A DNA stretch of 64,000 bases from Euborellia annulipes (Eukaryota > Arthropoda > Insecta > Dermaptera > Anisolabididae), in the NCBI GenBank assembly GCA_023213315.1, contig JAKCPI010002775.1, positions 335,531 through 399,530 of the forward strand. The letters run 5' to 3'. Of this stretch, positions 55,899 to 64,000 are shown piece by piece (the stretch's first letter is position 1; each line of letters begins with the position of its first letter). Both the position numbers and the translations under genes were made by a program. The notes beneath the pieces were generated by a model. It did no database searches. It saw nothing but the letters and a program-made list of their open reading frames with translations, and had not been told where the DNA came from.

Positions 55899-56299
55899 CT
55901 CATCCCCCTTGAATCCCTTAATAAAGGTAATTAATATTCTTTTATCTATTGAAGAAAAATGGTTTAAAAAAAAACTAGAAATATTTTTTTTTTTTTAATT
56001 TATCTTCTAAAAACCTTTTGAATATTAAATCGATAATTAGGAGTGGGGTGTATGTAGCCTATTAATTATTTTAAAAAATTAGTTTTAATTTTTACTCCTT
56101 AACATAATTAAAAAAATTTAAAACTTATACATACAGGTGGATTTAAGGTTAAAGAAAATGATAAGATAATTACTCGAGGGCCTAAGCCAGGGGGTTGGAA
56201 AGGTTTTGGATGACGATCTCGGTGAAAACCACCCTCCACCCCACACCCCACTCTCTCCTCAAAGAAATACCATGGCAACCATTCCTCCTGAAGTACTAA

Positions 56300-56487
56300 A
56301 TATTTATGTATATTCTATCAAGTGTTTATGTCTATAATTTATTTGTTTGCTTATGGATTTGTAGTTTATTGTTAATTATTTATGGATTGTTATTCATATT
56401 TGTATCAATAGTTTGTTCATATTTGCGTGTGGCGCGAATGGCCAAGGATGTCGAAGCGCCCTAAACTCCTAATAATAATAATAATAC
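56300..56487 (+). mobile_element. non-LTR retroelement 3' tail fragment
   Basis: GGCGCGAATGGCCAAGGATG, CGAAGCGCCCTAAACTCC, then (TAA)n at 56469-56487 is the kind of short hairpin plus simple-repeat tail that ends many non-LTR elements. The coding part is absent. Confidence 0.4.
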
Positions 56488-56780
56488 ATTTTAAAGAGTA
56501 TATAAAAAATAATTAAATTTTTATCAAAATCATTGGAGCGAATTTTGAGAAAATCAAAAAAATTTAAAAAGCGCATCAGTAAAGTACTAGTATTTTTTAG
56601 GCGATTTTGTTCAAAAGATTCGTGTCATATGCTAGGGGAATACTTAACTTAAATATAAAATTTCAACTTTCTGGCCTTTTTTGTTCTTGAGATATTTTGT
56701 TCGCAGACACACTTTTTTGGACTCAGGGGACCTCAAAACGTGTATATCCATCAAAATCGGAGTATTAATACTTTCTATAT
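56488..56780 (-). repeat. R1 family copy
   Basis: AATCATTGGAGCGAATTTTG, AAAGTACTAGTATTTTTTAG, TTGTTCTTGAGATATTTTGT, GACCTCAAAACGTGTATATC, ending at a TATATAT tract where the MITE at 56785 is inserted. Confidence 0.75.
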
Positions 56781-56784
56781 ATAT

Positions 56785-57022
56785 GGACCCTGTTACGCAT
56801 TAGTGTGTTAAGCGCCAGCTACCGAGATTTGAGAAAATTAACATTAAAGTTTTTGTTTTGTATATAAATTTTTTTGTCAGTAACATTAGGCCTAAATATA
56901 AATGTTTTTAGAAAATATTTAATAAAAAATACTATTAATCATAGCATTTGAAACAATATTCCGTGCTTAACTCAATTTTTAATTTTTTTTGGCGCTTGAC
57001 ACACTAATGCATAACAGGGTCC
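56785..57022. mobile_element. MITE with GGACCCTGTTA ends (copy 2)
   Basis: Same termini and interior as 1186-1429, flanked by ATAT on both sides. Inserted in an R1 copy between its TATATAT hairpin and the downstream part. Confidence 0.8.
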
Positions 57023-57145
57023 ATATTTAGATAAAAGAAAGTAAATAAAATTGAAACATTATCCGTTTTTATAACAGAACAATTTCAATTACCGTAGTTA
57101 AGAGAAATTTGTTGTGTTGTGCGACTAGTCACACCAGATTTTTAC
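57023..57145 (+). repeat. R1 hairpin end and half palindrome
   Basis: TAGATAAAAGAAAGTAAATA then AATTACCGTAGTTAAGAGAA and GACTAGTCACACCAGATTTT, the remainder of R1 after the MITE. Confidence 0.6.
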
Positions 57146-57714
57146 ACATGATTTCCTCTTTACATAAATTCGCTTCCAGCCCTCTAAGGGTTTCTGAAAA
57201 ATATGCCTTATATACAATAGATTCTCTGGTAAATTGTCGTTTTTTTTCACCACTAACCTGTTTGTTTATGCCAACAAAAAAAAAAAAAAAAAAAAAAATG
57301 ATAATCTAACACTCCGCCGCCTTGGGCGATTCCTTATTTTATAGAAGAATATTTTTTTTAATCTTAGAGAACCGAGAAAAAAAAAGCTAAAAAAAAATAA
57401 ATATACCAAGATGATTACTAATAATAACAATCGTGAAAGTTTAATCAAGTTTTAAAAAAACTATTCCCAACAACGCGCTATAAGGAAAGAGCCTCTTAGA
57501 AAAAGATTGTATTATTTATGAATATATACTACTTTAACAATGAAATTATTCTTTTTTGAATGTTTATTGGGAAAAAAAAATTATCTATCAAAAGAATATA
57601 GATCACAAATTGAAATATTAATGAGAGGTATTTATATAGAAAAATTTTAAAAAATGATTGGAATTTATCATGTTTGAAATAATTTTATAGAGAAAATTTG
57701 GAAAAAAAAATTTA

Positions 57715-58650
57715 AAATCTGGTGTGATTAAAGCACAGCAGATTTTTTTGTGTCAAGATATTTTTAGTTGCTCATAACACCTCAGTGTTTTATAGATGGC
57801 GCTGAGCTACGAATCCTTCCACATCAGTAAAGTGTACTACAAACAATTTTTACGAAAAATTTTACAGATATACTTTTTAAAGAGAATCTATTTATGAATT
57901 TTAATCAAAATCGTTAGAGCCAATTTTATTAAAATTAAAAAAAAATAGTACATCAGTAAAGTACTAATAATTTTTGACCATAAGCTTGTTCATAAGCTTC
58001 GTGTCACGTCCTAGGGGGGATACCTAACATAAATATAAAATTTCAACCTCCTAGCTTTTTACGTTCTTGAAATATCTTGTTCACAGACGCACACACACAC
58101 ACGCAGACCAATTTGTGGGGCCCATGTTTTTGGACTCAGGGGATCTCAAAACATGTATTTCCATCAAAATCTCGACATCGAATTTTTAAAATGATTGCAA
58201 TACTTTCTCACTATATACATATATAGTTTAGCATAGGCGCCGGAACTTGGGGGGGCAAGGGTACATTGCCCCCTGGCATCCTATAGGGGGGGCAGAGGGG
58301 GGGCAATATGTCTTATTTTATTTCATTTATTTTTAAAAATGATATATTTTTACTTTTGAAAAATAAAATCTTGTAAATTAAAAAAAAATTAAAAGAGTAA
58401 GAAATTCATTTTTTTCCAAATTTTTTCCAAAAATTTTTGATAAAATCACTAGCAAATTTTTTAAAATTTTAATTTTATTAAAATTGTGATTTTATTTAAA
58501 ATTTTTAAAGTTTTATAGTAGATTTGTTTTTGTTTTATACTATTTGAACATATTAAATTATTTTAATTTTCTAAAAAAAATTTTTTGCCCCCCCCCCTGA
58601 TTCAATTTTGTTCCGGCGCCCCTGTAGGTTAGAGAAAGTAAAAATATAAT
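57715..58650 (-). repeat. R1 family copy, near full length, split by a hAT MITE
   Basis: AATCTGGTGTGATTAAAGCA collapsed palindrome, AAGATATTTTTAGTTGCTCA, AAGTACTAATAATTTTTGAC, ACGTCCTAGGGGGGATACC, ATCAAAATCTCGACATCGAA, TACTTTCTCACTATATACAT, MITE 58232-58624, then AGAGAAAGTAAAAA. Confidence 0.8.
58232..58624. mobile_element. hAT MITE (CATAGGCGCCGGAAC ends), inside R1
   Basis: Same family as 27056-27565 in the opposite orientation. Flanks TAGTTTAG and TAGGTTAG match 7 of 8. It splits the hairpin end of the R1 copy at 57715-58650. Confidence 0.85.
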
Positions 58651-58926
58651 AATCTTCAAATTTTTCTAACTTGCTCTGTATTAAAAAAAAAAATTTAAAT
58701 TTCAAAAACCGTTCAAAAATTGATACCAAGGAACAGTCGGCTTAGGGATTTGTCAATCCATAAAATTTTTTATGCCGAGAAAAATGGTTAGAAATGGACC
58801 TGGTTTGTTTCCGCCATTTACTCAAAGAAAAACTATTTTTGTCAATTGATCATTTAAGAGATGGAAGTGTCATGGGTTGCTATCCGTTTTCATGTAACAA
58901 TCAATATTTGTAAATTAATAGCTTGT

Positions 58927-58931
<5 letters not shown>

Positions 58932-58967
<36 letters not shown>

Positions 58968-58968
58968 G
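58932..58968. repeat. (AT)n microsatellite
   Basis: Uninterrupted TA run followed by CGTGTATATATAA. Similar shorter tracts occur at 7423-7438, 10816-10835, 32657-32684 and 49426-49443. Confidence 0.9.
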
Positions 58969-59034
58969 TGTATATATAATTCAATACTAAATCGTTTGTC
59001 TCAAGTTATACATACAGTATATAATAGAATCTAC

Positions 59035-59135
59035 TTCTGTCCTCGCTTTATTCACGCGATGCGGGGTCGGTTTTTCCCTCCAACCCTATCATTCGCAGCT
59101 CGTGGTAGCCATCCACAAGTTGTGGGCCCGTGAGA
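59035..59135 (+). repeat. dispersed GC-richer repeat (copy 3, shortened)
   Basis: CGCGATGCGGGGTCGG, CCCTCCAACCCTATCA and GCTCGTGGTAGCCATCCAC match 19225-19465 with the middle third missing. Confidence 0.6.
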
Positions 59136-59192
59136 GAATATCTCCAGATGCTGTATTTTACCTAAACAGGCATCATCATACAGAACGAGACT

Positions 59193-59203
59193 TATATAAA
59201 AAG
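59193..59203 (+). promoter_or_regulatory. TATA-box-like element
   Basis: TATATAAAAAG lies about 65 bp before a donor at 59266 (CTG|GTAATT). A transcript starting about 30 bp downstream would have a short first exon with ATGATG at 59234. The region is not extremely AT-rich, which makes the match more notable, but TATA words are common by chance here. Confidence 0.25.
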
Positions 59204-59454
59204 TTGGAGGGGTTATTATTACTTTATACACGAATGATGAAGGACATTACTCTTCGAGTCAGCTGGTAATTTTTTTTCTTAAATTAATTTTCAATAAAAC
59301 AAATTTGACTTTCTATTGCCTATATTATATTTTTATTATAGAAAGCATTGTTTTTTTTATTTATATATATATATAAGCTGAAATAATTTTTTTAGCGAAA
59401 CTAACCAAAAATGTATTACATTTTTTTAATTACTGTCGTTTTCTTTTCTTTCAG

Positions 59455-59610
59455 TTCCCGGTCTACTTTCATGAGATTGATTTGACTTCTGCCCTCTCTT
59501 CTGGAGTAACAAGTGAGCCTCGCCGCTTCTGCTGCAACAATTCTTCTCGAGTAGCAACTGATCTTCTCTTCTAGTCTTTCTACTGAGCTTCTCTTCTCAA
59601 GGAACTTGAA
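59455..59610 (+). other. candidate exon after a 189-nt intron
   Basis: Acceptor TTTTCTTTCAG ends at 59454, with an ACTAAC branch-like site near 59399. Donors: GTGAGC at 59513 or GTAAGG at 59611. In phase 0 the upstream exon (59200-59265) and this one form one open frame (…NDEGHYSSSQL | FPVYFHEIDL…) that ends at TAG near 59573. There is no clear start codon for that frame. Either a small coding unit or untranslated exons of a gene to the right. Confidence 0.3.
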
Positions 59611-60148
59611 GTAAGGCCAGCGATTATATTAAAGGAGACTCAGATTTTTTACAGTTTAACTAGAGTTGAGCTCTTCTTAAATTTTTACATTCAAAAAGAG
59701 TCAAGTGATATTCTTTTAGAAATTGTTAATAACAGCGCTAGTTTTCAAGATTAATATTGATATGATATTTAGGCCAATCTTAAAAATTTGAAAAAATATT
59801 ATAAACCATATATAGTTGGTGATATTTTTTTTCAAATTTCTAATAAAGGAACAATATATCATTACAATATTATGTTCTTTAAATTAGATTAACTTGAAAC
59901 TATGTTCTCTTACTAAATTTTCCCGGTGGGCCTGGAAAGCCCCATATTTTCTCAATTTTTCTTTGGGCAAGGAGCTTTCTGGGGGGGCGGGGGGCAGGCA
60001 CCCCCCTAGTTACGCCCATGATGAGTGCGAGATAGATATAGGGATAGATATAGGCACTGGTGTCTGTCCTCTAGGCAACACATTTTTCTCCGAAACAATT
60101 AAAGACAGAAATAAAATTAAAAAAAAAAAAAAAAAACATTTTGTCTCC

Positions 60149-60456
60149 ACATATATTTAAGTTCCGGCCAAGGGCGGATACAAGGCCCCCATTAATTACC
60201 CCCCGTAAAGGGGGTAATTACCACCCCCCCCCCAAGATTTGAGATTTATTTTTTTTCGGGAAAAAATTTTATTTTTAATGTAAAATTATAAAAATTAATA
60301 CTTAAAAATTTGATTTGTATATCTATTCTGGTAAACAAGTACAGAATGCGAATCTCGGGGGGATGGTGGTGGTGGTGGTGGTAATTACCCCTTTACGGGG
60401 GGGGGTAAAGGGGGGGCCCTTGTATTCGCCCTTGGTCGGAACTTAAATATATGTGG
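60149..60456. mobile_element. inverted-repeat element (CAAGGGCGGATACAAGG ends) centred in a palindrome
   Basis: Arms CAAGGGCGGATACAAGG and the complementary CCTTGTATTCGCCCTTGG, with the symmetry continuing outward through TATATTTAAGTTCC and GGAACTTAAATATA. The interior has G/C runs and a (GGT)n tract at 60366-60382. A rearranged fragment of the family is at 21850-21945. Confidence 0.7.
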
Positions 60457-60745
60457 ACACAAAACATCTGGCGGGACAAACAGAACAAAACTATCAATTA
60501 CCGAAGGTAAGAGAAAGTTGTATGCTTTGCTACCAGTCACACCATATTTTTTATAATATTTATATCCATTTGTGTGTAAGAGTGAAGGGGAAATTTGGAC
60601 AAAAGAAATAAATGCCTTAATTATATTAATAAATAATAATAGAGAAATGCTGCTATGGTTTTTCTTTACAGAGAGGACTTTTAGGCCTATATAATTTTTA
60701 CTTTCTCTTACTCTATATATGAAATATATAGAGAGAAAGTATTGT
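60450..60745 (+). repeat. R1 palindrome and hairpin fragments
   Basis: Palindrome 60465-60545 (TCTGGCGGGACAAACAGAAC … CCAGTCACACCATATTTTT) and, separately, a hairpin at 60699-60743 (ACTTTCTCTTACTC / GAGAGAAAGT). Confidence 0.65.
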
Positions 60746-60796
60746 TTATTAAAAATTAATCAAAGATTGCCTGTCCTGTTATAATTACTACATCTA

Positions 60797-61005
60797 AGAT
60801 TGGGTGTTTTTCTATTCTTATTGCAGGCTCTCTTGGTTAGTCCTACCCTCTGGTGGAGATTATTGAAATATATTCAAGGTCGCATGTCACATCTGCTTTG
60901 CTCTGTTCTCCCAACAACTAGTGGGTTGTCTACTTTTCTTATTGCAGGCGCTTTTGATTAGTGCTACTCTCTAGTGGAAACTATATGAAACATATTCAAA
61001 GTCTC
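60797..61005 (+). repeat. two-copy ~125-bp tandem duplication
   Basis: CTTATTGCAGGCTCTCTTGG … TGGTTAGTCCTACCCTCTGG is repeated as CTTATTGCAGGCGCTTTTGA … ATTAGTGCTACTCTCTAGTG, followed in both by GAAA(C/T)ATATTCAA. Diverged. Confidence 0.7.
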
Positions 61006-61337
61006 TTACAGCATATACCAAATTTCATCCATCTAGCTGCTTTGGTTTTTAAGCAACCGTGTTCACACACACAGACATAATTCCAAAAGAATATACGAGA
61101 AAGTTTAGGGAAAGTCATTCCCCATTTTTATTTGTAATATTTTTTTTACTCTTGTTTTCGTTTATTTTTTGTTTAATTTTTTTTTTTTTTTTTCAAGGCC
61201 TTTTAGACACCTTTGATTTGTAATCAACTTTCCCCTCATCTCATCCCGCAACTTGGCCATCCCTCCCCTACTTCCCCTTACCAAAGGAGTGGGAGTAAAT
61301 TTCAAGCGCTCTAACAATGAGAATCTTTTCTTTCTAG

Positions 61338-61495
61338 GCCATTTCCCCTTGCCAAGCGCCTTGTTGCCATCCCCTCTCCCCGTCTCAGCAGCGGCGCGCC
61401 GCGGCGCCTTCTCTCTCTACCCCTCCGCTGCTAGATGAGTGGACGCTTGCTTACAAGCCATTGATACCTCCTCTCCCCGTTCCTCGAAATTGCAG
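61338..61495 (+). other. candidate spliced exon (upstream of 61782)
   Basis: The acceptor CTTTTCTTTCTAG (61325-61337) has a CTAAC branch-like site about 20 nt upstream, and the donor at 61496 is CAG|GTAAAT. An alternative acceptor AAG at 61197 follows a long poly-T tract. One frame is open across the whole exon (52 codons + 2 nt; AISPCQAPCCHP at the start) and stays open into the next exon, and a second frame is also long. The sequence is CT-rich and carries a CpG-rich stretch near 61390. It could be 5'UTR or coding. Confidence 0.4.
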
Positions 61496-61781
61496 GTAAA
61501 TTTTATATTTTTTAAATTCTTTTTGCATATAAATGATTCTTTTAATTTCTTTTAAACATTTTTATATGAAAATTTAAAAAAGTTTTAATATTTCGATTAA
61601 ATATTCAAATTAGTATTAAAAGAAACAAAAGTTGATAAATCGTTTTAAAGATCAATTTATGATTTTGATATTAAATGTCGATTTCAACTTAATAGTTGAA
61701 AGTTGAAAGACCTACCTCCTTTAACATTAAGTGAAATTAATTATTTTTTATACTAACAACGAATTTTTTTTTTCAAAACAG
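61496..61781 (+). other. intron with consensus branch point
   Basis: 286-nt interval beginning GTAAAT and ending in a T-rich tract and CAG (61779-61781). TACTAAC at 61751-61757 is the ideal branch-point sequence, about 25-30 nt before the acceptor. All four intron signals coincide, which makes this the best-supported splice event outside the main gene. Confidence 0.5.
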
Positions 61782-61881
61782 GAAACCAACTAACAGCAAC
61801 GGTTTATTCACCCATCCATCATTGCCAATTGAGGGGACTCTCTAACCAGCCATCTTGGCTTCTTCTCTTCAACAATACCAG
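61782..61881 (+). other. candidate second exon
   Basis: Follows the CAG acceptor at 61781. The frame carried from the previous exon reads about 20 codons (KPTNSNGLFTHP...) and then meets TAA near 61842, so this is either the last coding exon or a non-coding 5'UTR exon. A weaker donor, CAG|GTGGTT, follows at 61882. Part of the exon resembles the nearby 160-bp satellite unit, so the two may share ancestry. Confidence 0.3.
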
Positions 61882-62189
61882 GTGGTTATTTTTAATTCAA
61901 ACAATAAGACATTGTTGTTAAATGATAAAATATTTATTACTTACTAATAGACCAGGCGCTGGAGGTAGTTGAGTATGCAAAATTTGAGGACCGAATTCTG
62001 ACAATGGATTTGGGCTAAGAATAGCTCCCAGAATAAGGATCCGGATCTTGCCGGGCCAATTTTTGGTCCAATTTTTTTTTACCCCCACCCCATAGGAAAT
62101 CAATGGAGTGCATGCTAAGATGATGTGAAGATTTGCAATTATGGTCAAATTCGAGTACTTAAAACCTCAAACAATGAAAAAACTGTCTT

Positions 62190-63260
62190 GTCAGCAACTG
62201 AGGGGATCCTCTAGAGTCCCCTGAGAAGTACTATCTTGCCACCAGCTGTGGTGGTCCCCTCTAACCCCTTCATCTCTTTTCTCTCTCTTTGTTATAAATT
62301 TAAATATACGGCTTTAACACCATGCCAAATTGTGGGGACCGGCAATTATGTTCATAATCCACTAGCTGGTATCCCAATCAATGAAAAATACTATCTTGCC
62401 GCCAACTGCGGTGGTCCCCTCTAACCCCTTCACCTCTTTTATCTCTCTCTTTGTTATAAATTTAAATATACGGCTTTAACATCATGCCAAATTGTGGGGA
62501 CCGGCAATTATGTTCATAATCCACTAGCTGGTATCCCAATCAATGAAAAATACTATCTTGCCGCCAACTGCGGTGGTCCTCTCTAACCCCTTTACCTCTT
62601 TTCTCTCTCTTTGTTATAAATTTAAATATACGGCCTTAACATCATGCCAAATTGTGGGGACCGGCAATTATGCTCATAATCCACTAGCTGGTATCCCAAC
62701 CAATGAAAAATACTATCTTGCCGCCAACTGCGGTGGTCCCCTCTAACCCCTTCACCTCTTTTATCTCTCTCTTTGTTATAAATTTAAATATACGGCTTTA
62801 ACATCATGCCAAATTGTGGGGACCGGCAATTATGTTCATAATCCACTAGCTGGTATCCCAATCAATGAAAAATACTATCTTGCCGCCAGCTGCGGTGGTC
62901 CTCTCTAACCCCTTTACCTCTTTTTCTCTCTCTTTGTTATAAATTTAAATATACGGCCTTAACATCATGCCAAATTGTGGGGACCGGCAATTATGCTCAT
63001 AATCCACTAGCTGGTATCCCAATCAATGAAAAATACTATCTTGCCGCCAACTGCGGTGGTCCCCTCTAACCCCTTCACGTCTTTTATCTCTCTCTGTTAT
63101 AAATTTAAATATACGGCCTTAACATCATGCCAAATTGTGGGGACCGGCAATTATGCTCATAATCCACTACCTGGTGCTCCAATCAATGAAAAATACTATC
63201 TTGCCACCAGTTGTGGTGGTCCCCTCTAACCTCTTCACCTCTTTTATCTCCCTTTATTAT
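62190..63260 (+). repeat. 160-162-bp satellite, direct array
   Basis: TACTATCTTGCC occurs at 62229, 62389, 62551, 62711, 62873, 63034 and 63194, spacing 160-162 bp. The unit also has GGTGGTCCCCTCTAACCCC, TTATAAATTTAAATATACGG and TTGTGGGGACCGGCAATTAT. Units are over 95% alike by eye. Apparent ORFs of 60-67 codons are satellite shadows. Confidence 0.95.
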
Positions 63261-64000
63261 AAATACACCAGGTAGTAGATTATGAGCATAATTGCCGGTC
63301 CCCACAATTTGGCATGGTTTTAAGACAGTACATCTAAATGTATAATAAAGGGAGAGAAAGAGGTGAAGGGGGTAGAGGACCACCACAGCTGGCGGCAAGA
63401 TAGTATTTTTCATTGATTGGAAGCACGAGGTAATGGATTATGAGCATAATTGCCGGTCCCACAATTTGGCATGGTTTTAAGACAGTACATCTAAATGTAT
63501 AATAAAGGGAGAGAAAAGAAGGTGAAGGGGTTAAGGGACCACCGCAGTTAGCGGCAAGATAGTATTTTTCATTGATTGGGATACCAGATGAGTGGATTAT
63601 GAACGAGTTGCCGGTCCCCATTTGGCATGATGTAAAGCCGTAATTTAAATTTATAACCAAGAGAGAGAGAAGAGATGAAGGGGTTAGAGGGGACCACCGC
63701 AGCTGGCTGTCAAGATGTATTTTTCATTGATTGGGATATCAGCTGAGTGGATTATAACACATAATTGCGGTCCCTGACCATTGATAAATTTATAACCAAT
63801 TAAAAGAGGTTAAAGAAGATTGAAGGGGTTAGAGGTTACCAGCGTTGGCGGCAATATGTATTTTTCGATTGATTGGGATACCCGGTCGAGTAGATTATGA
63901 ACATGCGGTGCGGTCCTTTGGCATGTAGTGTTAAAGCCGTATATTTAAATTTATAACAAAAAAGAGAGAGATGAAGGTTGAGACGCTGGTGGCAAGATAG
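63261..64000 (-). repeat. same satellite in inverted orientation, runs off the window
   Basis: From 63261 the unit is reversed: ATTATGAGCATAATTGCCGG and GGCGGCAAGATAGTATTTTT, at about 63390, 63550, 63705, 63850 and 63985. These units are more diverged and shorten toward the end, suggesting the older array edge. Confidence 0.95.

Noticed and set aside
62201..62217. GGGGATCCTCTAGAGTC, identical to part of a common cloning polylinker
   Set aside because: The flanks (AACTGAG before, CCCTGAGAAG after) fit the local satellite unit and the related segment at 61835, with no further vector sequence. Coincidence is more likely than contamination.
62236..63660. Five related ORFs starting MPPAVVV or MKNTILPP
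   Set aside because: Frames through the 160-bp satellite. They appear on both strands as the array flips and have no start context or splice signals.

Overview
The window looks like a gene-poor, repeat-rich eukaryotic nuclear chromosome segment. It is very AT-rich, has many homopolymer runs, GT-AG intron signals with branch points, tRNA-derived SINEs, hAT-type miniature transposons with 8-bp target duplications, a Penelope-like endonuclease remnant, a non-LTR reverse-transcriptase remnant and several satellite arrays. An arthropod, perhaps a crustacean such as a copepod, fits the repeat types and one crustacean/insect-type gene fragment. That placement is inference only. There is no bacterial-style gene layout.

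Only one substantial protein-coding gene is visible: a two-exon gene on the + strand (CDS 26204-26367 joined to 27920-30809, about 1017 residues). It encodes an Asn/Gln/Ser/Pro-rich, probably disordered protein with a bipartite nuclear-localisation-like cluster, two PLDL(R/K) motifs resembling CtBP-docking sites, and a C-terminal tandem repeat whose core is a 120-bp (40-residue) unit. A few other spots look like first or small exons of genes that extend further: 35102-35188 (+, signal-peptide-like), 31593-31700 (-), 55881-55898 (-, start codon plus donor), 18085-18225 (+) and a spliced exon pair at 61338-61881 (+) with a TACTAAC branch point. These are candidates, not established genes.

Repeats dominate. 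Left (1-8 kb): a four-layer nest of elements at 383-2178 and a hAT MITE inserted in a palindromic repeat at 3557-3809. Throughout: a dominant AT-rich family (called R1 here) of about 20 copies, each with a palindrome beginning AATCTGGTGTGAC. 8-25 kb: hammerhead-ribozyme-like cores in Penelope-like debris, with the PLE endonuclease C-terminus at 20316-20543. 16.3-17.5 kb: a compound palindrome made of smaller palindromes. 32-34 kb: a long-TIR element and a degenerate 160-bp tandem array. 40-43 kb: a long palindrome, an RT pseudogene and a fragment of a repetitive gene family. 44-46.6 kb: two minisatellites (about 60 bp and 68 bp). 62.2-64 kb: a 160-bp satellite that flips orientation near 63260 and runs off the window.

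The strongest candidates for a second look are the hammerhead-like motifs linked to Penelope remains, the nested palindromic array at 16714-17475, and the repeat-bearing gene with its truncating stop codon.
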